Assembly: GCA_943735955.1 (NCBI GenBank)
Contig: OX030955.1
Span: 6,038,269 to 6,102,268 of the forward strand
Direction of reading: 5' to 3'
Length of the DNA stretch: 64,000 bases
Origin: Piscicola geometra
Taxonomy: Eukaryota > Annelida > Clitellata > Hirudinida > Piscicolidae
The first letter of the stretch is position 1. Each line of letters begins with the position of its first letter. The notes under the pieces are model-generated. The model had not been told where the DNA came from and ran no database searches. It was given only the letters and a program-made list of their open reading frames with translations. The translations under genes were made by a program, and so were the position numbers. Of this stretch, positions 24,271 to 44,847 are shown piece by piece.

Positions 24271-25462
24271 CCTTGGCGATGAAAAATTACAATTATTCAC
24301 TGATTTGGATATTAGTTTTTTTCAAAATTTATTTCTTAGTGATTAGTATGCACTCAACACATTTTTAATAACTACATTTACTTTAAAAATCTCAATTTAC
24401 TGTTGCTGAATAAAACGAATAAGATCCTACCGAATTGAATTGAGAACGGATGCAATGGAATCGACATGATAGTAGGGTAAGATAATCATCTATTTTCTAA
24501 TTTTGTAGCGTCCAGTTATGACATGATTATCACAAACAAGGTCAAAAACAACCCACATCCACCCGAGATAGAAAAAAAACAATGAGAAAAACACATTTCT
24601 TTTACATTTTCAATAAATTTTGACAACTGTTCATACTTTAATCTTTCTTGGTTGATATTTTCGTCAAAGAGAAAATGTCAAACTTTTTCATTTTCAGTGA
24701 AAAAGCCACTCTTTGACAAACTACTTGAAACTGCTTAGGTAAAAGGTTCTTTATAAAATAAAAAAGATGTTATTCGAATGGTCAAATAGTAATTAAATAG
24801 TTTGTCAAATAATGAAATTGATTTTAACAGTTTACAAAAACATAAATTCAACAAATAATTAATCCTAGTGAATGGTGAAATGCAGAATGATAAAGGTCAT
24901 TGATGATGATTGTGCTGAGGTGGGTGAGGTTGAATTGTTTTTTATTTAAATTTTCATACATACATATGCTAGAGGGGGTCTATAAACCTGTTTTATTCAA
25001 CAAACCTATTTAATAGTGCTTTTAAATTAGATAAAAAGCGCTATATAAATATTTTGATTGATTGATTGATGAAGCTCTAAAGTTATGAGAGCCTATTTTT
25101 CGCAAAAAATGACGAAGACCCTTGCTTTCTTCACTCTTTAACCTTCGCATATTGTCGATCAATCGAACATTTGTAACTAAATAAAATATTTTTTTTATGA
25201 GCGCTGAATTGCAAAGGTCGAAAATCTAATTAAGAAATAGAAAAACTACAGGAATATAGAGCACCACTAATAGCTATTTAGGAACAATTGAACAATAGGA
25301 ATTCAAATAAATTTTCAGAATAAGATAAGATTTCATTTTTTTCTGAAATGTTACAATAAATTACCGATAAAAACTATTAATGAACCGAATCGAATCCGAT
25401 AATAAAATCGAAAACAATTGGACACTTTATCTGTCTTGATTAATGGTGAGATTTGAAAAGCG
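24271..25462. other. AT-rich spacer with one SINE-like copy
   Basis: Apart from the repeat at 24895-25072 nothing was recognised. The 25320-25440 part carries several GATAA-type motifs upstream of the protease pseudogene. Confidence 0.5.
24895..25072 (+). mobile_element. SINE-like interspersed repeat, copy B
   Basis: Shares with copy A (17105-17396) the blocks GATGATTGTGCTG, GGTGGGTGAGGTTG, CTGTTTTATTCAACAAACCT, AAAAGCGCTATATAAAT and a 3' (GATT)n tail, in the same order and orientation. It is shorter in the middle. Confidence 0.55.
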
Positions 25463-25470
25463 TATAAAAG
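25463..25470 (+). promoter_or_regulatory. TATA box of protease copy 1
   Basis: TATAAAAG 40 bp before the ATG at 25510. The surrounding 60 bp (GTTGAAACGCCAAACAG, then CTCTCGAGATGAAG) match the promoter of copy 2 closely. Confidence 0.6.
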
Positions 25471-25509
25471 AAGGTTGAAACGCCAAACAGTAAGCTAAGA
25501 ACTCTCGAG

Positions 25510-26342
25510 ATGAAGTCCTTTTGCATCGTCTTCCTCGCTGTCCTCCTCCAACTCAGCAATGGTGCCTTGACATTCATTTATTATTTGATGGTTTTTAAAT
25601 TATTTTTATCGAATTGTACAATTTTAAACTCAATATTGACATCAAGATTATTCTAAAGCACTCACGATCCGCACAGCCATCCCTCTGGAGGAGACAGCCC
25701 TCATTGCAGACCCATTCATCATGAATGGAGTGGATGCCGCGGTAAGAAAATTATATTCTCTTTACGATTATTTTCATTATAACTTCAAAAAATTTATTAA
25801 AATAAGGAAGAAGTTAGTTCTATTATCAATTTAGATTTTGATAATTTCAAAATAATTAAGTTTAGAATAATAAATCTTTCAACTTCACAAACTTGTGATC
25901 TCCCACAGCCCAGTCTTCTCAGCAAGCAACCGTGCTACAGAACGTTCATATGAACATGATCACGAACCAAGAATGCTCTAGCAAGACGATTTCATTTTCC
26001 GCCATTGACCCAGGCCATATTTGCGCCTTTGAGTCCATCTACGCATCTTGCAGCGTTAGTTTAAAATTTACCTTTAATTTAATAGATTTTTTTCAAACAA
26101 TATTATCGATAAAAGTTTATAAAAGGAATAAATATTTATTTACAAAAATCTTATTCAAAAAACCAAACCCTGCAAGGAAACAGTGGTGGTCCAATGATTT
26201 ACAAGGGCAACAGGATCTTGGCAAGAGTGACTTCTTGGGGCGTAATTTCTGGTTTCTAATGCTGTACCAGCCATGCTTCAGTGTACGCCAGAATCTCCTT
26301 CTTCAAGGACTTCATCGCCAAGCACATCATTGAACAAGAAGC
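25510..26342 (+). pseudogene. chymotrypsin-like serine protease pseudogene (copy 1)
   Basis: Close relative of the complete gene at 27373-29106. Pieces present: signal peptide exon 25510-25561, propeptide exon 25659-25741, an exon equal to copy-2 exon 6 (25909-26054), and a final exon around 26177-26342. The three exons that hold the catalytic His and Asp are absent: only 167 bp separate the second and third pieces. The last exon retains a normal GNSGGP nucleophile motif, but its start is out of phase with the acceptor and a stop follows VTSWGVISGF. Conserved sequence (SVYAR..SFFKDFIAKHIIE type) continues beyond it in another frame. This is a broken gene that cannot give an active protease. 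Confidence 0.8.
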
Positions 26343-26504
26343 GGGTTTCAAAATAGCACATAATAAATCATCAAAGTCTTAAAAGAAAAAATATTGATAT
26401 TTTTGATTAAAGAAACTCATAGTTTTTTTATAATTATTCGATATCATTTAATTTATATAAAGTAACTTGTCTGATTTATGAATAATACATTTTTAGAATC
26501 AGTA

Positions 26505-27165
26505 TTATCTCTTACTTCCAACCCAAAAACCAGTCAATGATAAAACAGACTTTTTGCAAACTTTTCCATTATTTCCGTGGCTCAGCTTGGGTGAGCGAAG
26601 AATATTATATTCGTAAAAACTGCTCATGCTAGGCATGGGCGTATCCAGCCCCGTATAAAAGAGGTGGCAGTTGTTATTTTTTAAATTTACTTTAATGTTT
26701 GCATCATTCAACACAAATACAAAACTAGGATCACCTCGGTTGGAAACCCCCATCTTGATCTGTTGATCGTTGTCAAAGGCGGCTGATACTCGAGACTGCG
26801 ACAAGTTCCACTGTTCTTTGTGGATTAACTGTCACGTCCTACTATACTCTTTACTGGCCTTGTGAACTCGTTCAGCAGCGTGAGAGTTGCAGTGGACACC
26901 CAGTGAGCGTACTTGATTTTGACTGCTTCTTCAGGATCTTTTCGCTTTCAAACCTCAGTGTCTCATCTAGTGTGTCTGTTTGTAGCTTGGTCTCATTGGC
27001 GTTGTTTATGACGTTGTAGGCTCAACAGCTGATGATAGACTTCCACCACTTGGTGCTGATTGCGATGTGGTCTATCTGCTGTTTATTGTTTTTCGAGACG
27101 GTCTAGGTCACAAGTCAGAACTTTCTGTTGTTGATGTGCGATGCGTTTCTTAAGTTTCAAGTATC
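26505..27165 (-). mobile_element. degenerate non-LTR retrotransposon fragment (endonuclease part)
   Basis: Read on the - strand, the sequence around 27040-27120 gives KQQIDHIAISTKWWKSIIS. This matches the C-terminal part of the APE-type endonuclease of RTE/Jockey-like elements (NQIDHI..S.KW..S). Stops interrupt it. A 100-codon frame at 26804-26505 continues downstream on the same strand and may belong to it, but was not recognised by itself. It lies between the two protease copies. Confidence 0.5.
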
Positions 27166-27325
27166 ACATAGGTCAAAAAGTCAGATCCCGTTGTTATTTG
27201 TTTCATCATTTAAATATTTTACAAATTACCAATGAAAACTACTTATGAACGAGGCTAATCAGATAATGATAACGAGAACAATTCAAAGTTTTATCTGTGT
27301 TGAAGTGAAGAGGCTAGATAAGGTG

Positions 27326-27333
27326 TATAAAAG
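27326..27333 (+). promoter_or_regulatory. TATA box of protease copy 2
   Basis: TATAAAAG 40 bp before the ATG, at the same spacing as in copy 1. An AGATAAG GATA-type motif lies about 8 bp upstream, and more GATA-type motifs at 27255-27300. Confidence 0.6.
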
Positions 27334-27372
27334 AAAGTTGAAACGCCAAACAGAAAGCTCAGAACTCTCGAG

Positions 27373-29106
27373 ATGAAGTCCTTTTGCACCGTCTTCCTCG
27401 CTGTCCTCCTCCAGCTCAGCAATGGTGCCTTGTCATTCATTTATAATTTGATAGGTTTTAAATATATCTATGTTTTTATCGAAAGGTAACATTCTAAACT
27501 TAATAGTGACTTCAGGGTTATTCTAAAGCACTCACAATCCGCACAGCCATCCCTCTGGAGAAGGCAGACCTCATTACAGACCCATTCATCATGAATGGAG
27601 TGGATGCCGCGGTGACAAACTCTATTAATTATTTCTTTTTCATTTGTTAGTAGAGCTATGCCGAATATAAGATTTTACTTTAACTTTTAAAAATTTATAT
27701 AAAAAGTATTATGAAAGTATCTAAAGTTTTTGAAATTGATAGAACAAACAATTCAGATTGGCGAGTTCCCTCACCAGCTGATGCTGCAGAGAGTAAGTGG
27801 AAGTACTTATAGGAACGTTTGCAGTGCTGTTCTCATCAGCAAGTACCAGGCCTTCACGGCTGCACACTGTGTAGAAGGATAGTTAGTAACTTAATCTGTT
27901 CTAGCATTGATTTGCATGCGACAATAGACGCCCATCTTTTTGTGAATGAACCAGCGCATACTTGGGTGATTAAATTTATTAAGACTTCAAGAGCTCGATA
28001 TCAACTTCCATAAATATTATTGCTCATAATTTTTAACTATTTATACAAAACGAGAAACTTTAACTTTTAATTATAAAAATATTTCAATGGTAAAAACTCA
28101 GCTTCAGAATTCCATGAAGTTTGAAAAGTAATTATAGTGTATTTCGTCATTTTAAAGCACTTTTTAATTCATCCCAACAGTAAAGACACTGCTTTCAGAG
28201 TAATTGCTGGTCAACACAGCACTCTGGTTCAAGAGGGTACTCAAATAGTCAATATCAGCAAGGCGATCATGGTGTGCTTTCTATTCATTAAGACTTAATG
28301 ATTAAGTTTTATTTTTAAAATTTGAAAGCTTAAGTTAAAGAATCTTCTACAAATTATTTTCACTTCCACAGCATCCTAAATTCAACACTGATCCGGGAAC
28401 CTTCTCTAATGATTTCGCTATTCTGTACTTCGTGACGCCTGTGAAACTCAGTTTCACAATTCAGCCAATCTTCTGGAACGACAACCAAAACCTCACCTTC
28501 ACTGGACAAAGTTGTTATCTCAGTGGATGGGGACAGAGTAAGTTTCATAACTAATTTAGATTTTTAATATTTCAAGTTAATTGAGTTTAGGCCTATTTTA
28601 AAAGTGTTCTCTGTAAGCTTCACAAACTTGTGATCTCCCACAGCCCAGTCTTCTCCGCAAGCAACCGTGCTACAGAAGGTCCTCGTACCAATTATTTCGA
28701 ACACAGAATGCTTTCGGAAGACGGCTGACTCTGCCCGCATCTACCCAGGCCACATTTGCGCCTTCCAGCATGGCTACGGATTTTGCTTTGTTAGTTAAGA
28801 ATGTATACTTCATTTAATAAATTTTGATTATTTGGCACTTGTTTTAAAAAAATATAATTGAAAAATTGTATAAATATTTGTGAACTGAAATTGCGATTTT
28901 TATCTTAAGAATCTTACTAAAACAACCAAATCCTGTAGGGGGACAAGGGCGGTCCAATGACTTGCATGCACAAGGGCAACAGGGTCTTGGCAGGAGTTGC
29001 TTCTTGGCACTATACTTCTGATTTCCACTGCAACACCAGACTCCCTTCAGTGTACGCCAGAGTCTCCCACTTCAAGGACTTTATCGCCAAACACCTCATT
29101 GAATAA
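27373..29106 (+). CDS. chymotrypsin-like serine protease homologue with Lys for catalytic Ser
   Basis: Secreted S1-family protein of seven exons and 276 residues: 27373-27424, 27529-27611, 27757-27881, 28181-28271, 28372-28537, 28644-28789, 28939-29106. All joints keep phase. A signal peptide (MKSFCTVFLAVLLQLSNA) and a short propeptide precede the protease domain. The catalytic His is present in FTAAHC (H82) and the Asp in NDFAILYF (D131), but the nucleophile motif reads GDKGGP, with Lys224 replacing Ser. Such serine protease homologues cannot cleave peptides and usually act as cofactors, binders or decoys. That role is inferred from the family, not seen. Cys pairs flanking the motif remain. 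The pseudogene upstream keeps Ser at this site, so loss is specific to this copy. AATAAA at 29139-29144. Confidence 0.87.
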
Positions 29107-29284
29107 AAATGGAAACATTATAAATCGTCGACTTCTTAAATAAATTTTGATATTTTTGATTCAATAAATTCATAGTTTCTCAATATGATGAGACTGATGA
29201 AAACAAAGGAGTAAATTAAGAACGGCGAAGGTTTGAAGCAGAGCAGAAGTGTTTGGACTGTTGAAAGCTTGCTCTGCTGAAACA

Positions 29285-31558
29285 TCATTCAGACGTTATA
29301 TGTCTTGTAAATTCTTCGATAAGATCCTCAAAGAGATAACTTTGAAGGCCTTTTGTGGTCGTGATCAGTTCCGATTCCTTTCGGAATGCCAATTCGCGAG
29401 AACAAACACCCTCGATTGCCCCCCTTTCCGTCGTCTCGTCTCGTGCAGCATCTCCTCTCTGCAGCTTCGGAGGACTCAGAAATGTCTGCATGGAGTGCTG
29501 GCTTTTTCTTTTTCTGCTCTTTGGTTCTTGTTCAGTTGAACGATACTTTGTGAACGCACCAACATTTTCTTCGTCCTCTCCCGCGTTTTCAATTTTTATT
29601 TGGCTGCTTGATAGGTTGCTATCACGATGATTAGTATTAGTAGTATCAGTAGTAGTAGTGGTATCAGTATCATCATCATCACTATCTGTACCATCATCAG
29701 TATCATCATTAGTGGTATCGTCATTATTATCAGGACTTTCTTGTTTTATGTAGTTCCAGCATTCCTGCCTATGCACACCTCCTGCACAGTCGCAAGCGCT
29801 ATTCGGACCCGCCATGCAAGCAGCAGCAGGCCATCTCCCATCGCAAACACCCTCCGAGGGCCTGCCACCGTTGTAGTTGCCGTCGTAATCGCTGTTATAC
29901 TTCTTCACTTCGTCAACTTCTCCTTCATCTAGCGTCGTCTCGTTGCTAGCCTGGTGCGTCTTTCCAACGGTCGTGACGTTGTCATGACGGCAAGAGTCGA
30001 TGTCTGCCCGGATGATCCTCTCGAGCATTCCTCTGGCAGCCCTCTTCTTCGCTGCAATCTCGGAGAATCCTCTTCCTGCAACAAATGCGTACTAAATCCC
30101 TAGCAAAAATACGCTCATACCCTTACCACCACCCTGACTATTCAACTACCCCATATCTTCAACTATCCCATCTCTTCTACCATCCCATCTCTTCAACTAC
30201 CCCATCTCTTCAACCACCCCATCTCTTCAACCATCCCATCTCTTCAACCATCCCATCTTTTCAACCTCCCTAACTCTTCAACCATCCCATCTCTTCAACC
30301 ATCCTATCTCTTCAACCTCCCTAACTCTTCAACCACTCCATCTTTTCAACCTCCGCACCAACCTTCCTCAGTCCGACCACAGACTTGAACAGTGCACACG
30401 ACGAATCCATTACTGCCCCTCACAAACTCGTAAACTGGCCATTCCCAATTGTACTTGTGCGTCATCTCTTGCAACTCATTCACCTTTCAGATTTAATAAA
30501 TAATTAAAATAAAATATTTTTTATTTATTGTTTAAATTAAATAATCGTTCGTTTGAAATATAAAAGGGATTCGAAGCAAGTTTGATTGGTGTTCGAGGAG
30601 ACGATTTGGAGGTTTGAATGGAGAAAGATGCGAACAGCGTTTTGCAGAGTCTTGTCTCTATCAAAATTATGGACTATTTGACTGCAAAATAAAAATTAAT
30701 TTTCAATTATTATTTTAACTTTTTATTTCTTTATTTATTCTTTATCATTACCATCGTCAGCATCGTCGTCATCAGTATCATTATCATCATCGTCATTATC
30801 ATCATCATCATCGTCATCATCATCATCACCATCATCATCATTATCATCTCAATCATCATCAACTCCACCATCATCATCATCGTCATCATCGATATGATCA
30901 GCACCATCATTATCGTCATCATCGATATCATCCTCATCATCATCATCACCCGTCTGAAGCCTCCAAACGCCTGGTGTACTCGGGCATGAGGTTGAAGAGG
31001 AGGTTGGCAGCTGCCATGTGTTTGGAACTCTTCTTGCTGCTGCCTTTGGGGGTGGGGGGTGTTGTTTGATGGGTGGGCGGGTATGTGGATTGGTTGGTTG
31101 GTGGGTGGGTTATTTGATGGGAGGTGGAAAGACAGATAGATATTAGATAATTACTTGTTTTACATATCAAAAAGTAAATAATTTAAAAAATAGCAGTTGT
31201 TTAAAATTCATGAATGAATGAAGAAAAAATAAAATAGATTGAACGATCAAAAAACAATCTCTCAACCTTTTCCCACTGCCATTATTCCTCCTATAGTAAC
31301 CTTGCTTTCAAATTTCATTGAATACTTATCAAACTTATTTGATTTAAGTTCGTACTGAGGATAGAGCCCGAAGAGAAGTCTAGAAACATCTTGAAGTTTG
31401 GTTATTGGGTCCTTGGTGTTAAGAAATAAAATATTAATAATTATCTAAAATTATTTTTTGCATATTTGAAGCGTTTAAATGATTGAATGAATTGTATGGT
31501 TTTGGCATATTTAAGTGAAAGTTACTAAAATTATATTTATACTCACTACATTACTCAT
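29285..31558 (-). CDS. two-dsRBD double-stranded RNA-binding protein
   Basis: Six exons in transcription order: 31558-31547, 31411-31267, 31043-30950, 30681-30603, 30483-30363, 30075-29285. Phases agree and give 413 residues. The first dsRBD (about residues 5-80) starts KDPITKLQDVSRLLFGLYPQ and ends with the helix GSSKKSSKHMAAANLL. The second (about 110-180) starts VNELQEMTHKYNWEWPVYEF and ends GRGFSEIAAKKRAARGMLER. Lys-rich second helices suggest real RNA binding. The C-terminal ~230 residues are acidic and Thr/Asp-rich, with no third dsRBD or deaminase domain visible. Tandem dsRBDs resemble TARBP2/PRKRA or Staufen-type proteins, but neither can be assigned. The 12-bp first exon (MSNV, donor GTGAGT) and the fourth exon rest on phase and splice signals only. 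Confidence 0.75.
30130..30360. repeat. 17-bp minisatellite in dsRBD gene intron 5
   Basis: Tandem variants of CAACCATCCCATCTCTT, about 12 copies, fill the intron between the two exons that encode the second dsRBD. Confidence 0.85.
30740..30948. repeat. ATC-rich simple repeat in dsRBD gene intron 3
   Basis: CATCATCGTC-type trinucleotide sequence reaches the last base before the exon-3 donor (GG|GTGATG on the - strand). Confidence 0.8.
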
Positions 31559-32767
31559 ATTTTGGAAGTTTACACAGTTGATAAAACTCTGTTGAAAATC
31601 GAAATATACGTTAAAATTAAAATATGAATAAACTAACTAGTAGACTCTGGGTTGCTAGGTCGTTGAAAAAGACGAACGCAACTAAAGAGGCTAAATAAGA
31701 AGCATGGAAAGAACCATTTGCATCGAAAACATTTATTTTCTCCCTTTAAATGTTAAAATGTATTTTACACAAATTAATTTAATTAGTTTCCAAATTAAAT
31801 TAATTTAATTCATCATTTTTTCTAGTTGCTAAATAATTCCTTCAGAAGCCAAAATGTATTCTTCTTTAAGGTTCGGGTCCTTGTGATTTGGCCTGCTTAT
31901 TGAAAGTGTGCGTGATGATCACACCGCTAATAACTGGTGTGGTAGTGATGATGATGGTGGTGATGATGATGGTGGTGATGATGATGGTGGTGATGATGAT
32001 GATGATGGTGGTGATGATGATAGTGGTGCTAGTTGTGCCAAGATGATGGTGTTTTTGCAGATAATTTAAACATAATTATAAAAAGTAAAAGTTTCATAAC
32101 GTCTTTTGAGTTCTTAAATCTCGGGTAAAATCCATTTACAGTTTTAAACTCTTAATTAAAAAGCGTTTCAAGAAGTAATTTGATCGATTGATAGAGTGAA
32201 ATACCATCGTTTGATTGCTCCATTATCTGCCTCTGAAAGCGATCATCTCACTCCGCCTCACCCTCCTGACCGAAATGAATGAAGTTCATGGCTTCAACAA
32301 CTCCTAAGTGCTCTCAGAAGCGACCTCGACAGCAAGCATGCTTTCCGACTGCCACAAGAGGTACCTTTCAAGGCATCCACCCACTCCCCTTCAATGCATC
32401 TCTTCGAACGTAAAAGTTAATCATTAAGCAGCAATGCTCCTGTAACCTCAAAACGGTTCGATAGTCATCATCATCATCATTATCATCATCATCGCCCTTA
32501 TCATCATCGTCATTACCATCATCTTTATCATAACCATGAGAGCAGCAAACAAACACAAAGATATTTTAATGATTCAATAGAAAGGCATTATAGCCGGAAA
32601 AAACCACCAAATAATAAGAAGAATAATAATTGAAACGACCAATAATAAGAGATTATAATAATACAAAATTATTATTTGAGGAATTGAAATAATTGAGATT
32701 AATTGAATAATATTATTGATTTTAGTTGAGTTAATTGAGGCTAAATAATTGAGAATAATTGAGGTAT
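31559..32767. other. intergenic spacer between COPS4 3' end and dsRBD gene 5' end
   Basis: AT-rich with a GATGATGGTGGT array at about 31940-32030 and an ATC run at about 32465-32530. No gene was recognised. Confidence 0.6.
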
Positions 32768-43291
<10,524 letters not shown>

Positions 43292-43419
43292 TGAATACTT
43301 TTTGTAATTTAAAACAGTTAAATGTTAACTCAAAAACAACAGAGATGGACTAAATAAATTCAAAAAATAATGACAACAAAGGACTTTTGGTATATTTATT
43401 GAAATTTTAAAATCAAAAT
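43292..43419 (-). other. 128-bp ELP5-COPS4 intergenic gap
   Basis: On the - strand it holds AATAAA at 43400-43395 and then a T-rich stretch with AG at about 43357 (TTTATTTAG|TCC). It is too short for an ordinary separate promoter and terminator arrangement. The two genes could be co-transcribed or share overlapping signals. Confidence 0.4.
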
Positions 43420-44409
43420 TTAAATATCTAAATCATCGTCTGGATCTTCTTCATCGAAGTCATCATTTTCATCAGGAATGTAGTCAATCTTTCCAACTGA
43501 CATCAGCTTTGCAGACCCTATGGAATATAAAATAATAGTTTTTTTAAAATTATGATAAATATATTTATTAGTTTGAATTATTTTAAGTAACACTCTCATA
43601 CTTCAAAAATATTTTCAAGTATATTTTGTTAAAGTCTATTTATTAGAGTTACTCATTGAAACTGACAAGCTCCCACCTAAGAAAGGGGGCTCAAGCTTCT
43701 GCCTGGCTGCCTCCTCGTTCGACTTGAGCGAAACCTTGAAAGTGAGACCAAGCAATGGGTCCTCCACATCATGAACTTCTTTGTCTTTTTTTTCTTTTGC
43801 CTCAATTGCAATAAACAATTCAAAATTCTCCAAAATCTTCACTTTCTCAAAGGTTTTCTTGATTTTTCCAACTTTAGATTTGTGAATCGTTGTTGCTCGG
43901 GCATAGAGCCCCGTATCACTGACAGCACTCAGAGTCACCATGCACTGGCTGTAGTGCTCAATGCATGAGGCAACAGTGGCACCATGCAAGTCGCTATGGT
44001 AGACTGCAAAGAGCTTGCAGATGAGATCGTTTTGTTTGAACTGGTTCAACAAAGCACAAACTCTTTGAAGAGATGTAACATGGACAAGTCTATTCAGGTC
44101 ATCAATGAAAACTACTGTTGGTCCATTGATTTGATTAATATTCGGGAAAATTTTCATATAAAAGGATTCGTTTTTACTTTCCTCAAATATAGCATTTGTG
44201 TAATCAAAAAACTTGATTCTAATGTTTTCTTTGAGGAACGACTGGAGTTTATAAGGCTTTTGAGTGTAGCAGTAAAAGTGAATATTGCAGTTTCCTGCAT
44301 CAGATACTTTTTTTAAAAAAGCTTTCAACAATGAAAAACCTTCAATTTCAACTGAATCGCTGATTATAACAGAAACTTTTTCAGTTTCGCTTAAAACTGA
44401 ATTCAACAT
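43420..44409 (-). CDS. ELP5: Elongator complex protein 5
   Basis: Subunit of the ELP4-ELP5-ELP6 RecA-like ring of Elongator, which modifies wobble uridines of tRNAs. Two exons (44409-43677 and 43517-43420, leftover g joined to gg) give 276 residues. Recognised from the N-terminus (MLNSVLSE...IIEDSVEIEGFSLLKAFLKK type: here IISDSVEIEGFSLLKAFLKK), VVFIDDLNRLVH, the late THLTFNL-like LLGLTFKVSLKSNEEAARQK, and above all the C-terminal acidic signature YIPDENDDFDEEDPDDDLDI. An upstream in-frame GTG is not used; the ATG at 44409 matches the family N-terminus. The reversed AATAAA at 43400-43395 lies 20 bp after the stop. The next gene on this strand, COPS4, starts 128 bp further on. Confidence 0.88.
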
Positions 44410-44847
44410 GATCACTTTTCGTTTAGTGTATATCTAATGGCCAAAAGATAGCTTATTATATTTATTAGTTTTATCCGTATAAACATCAAACATTTTAAAT
44501 TTCTAGCTCTTTTTGTACCAAAAAATGTTAAAAATTTTTCTTTTAAATGTAATAAAAACTCTGAAGCAGAAACCCCAGTGAACTTGTATACTAAAACTAG
44601 TCAGAATAAAAAATTCATCTCTCTAAATTAGTTCATTAAATGAACATGGGCATATTCTAAGATCGTTTGTCTCCAATTTGATAGGAAGAAACACTCAGCG
44701 CACTTATTAAATTTCTGTCTGAACGATAGAAGTCTAAGAAGACAGACAAGAGCAGATAATGAAATATAGAAGTACAGCCGTTGTAACGGTTCTAAGACAT
44801 TTCCAACCACACCACACAAGACCACTGCATCATCTAGAGAATCATCA

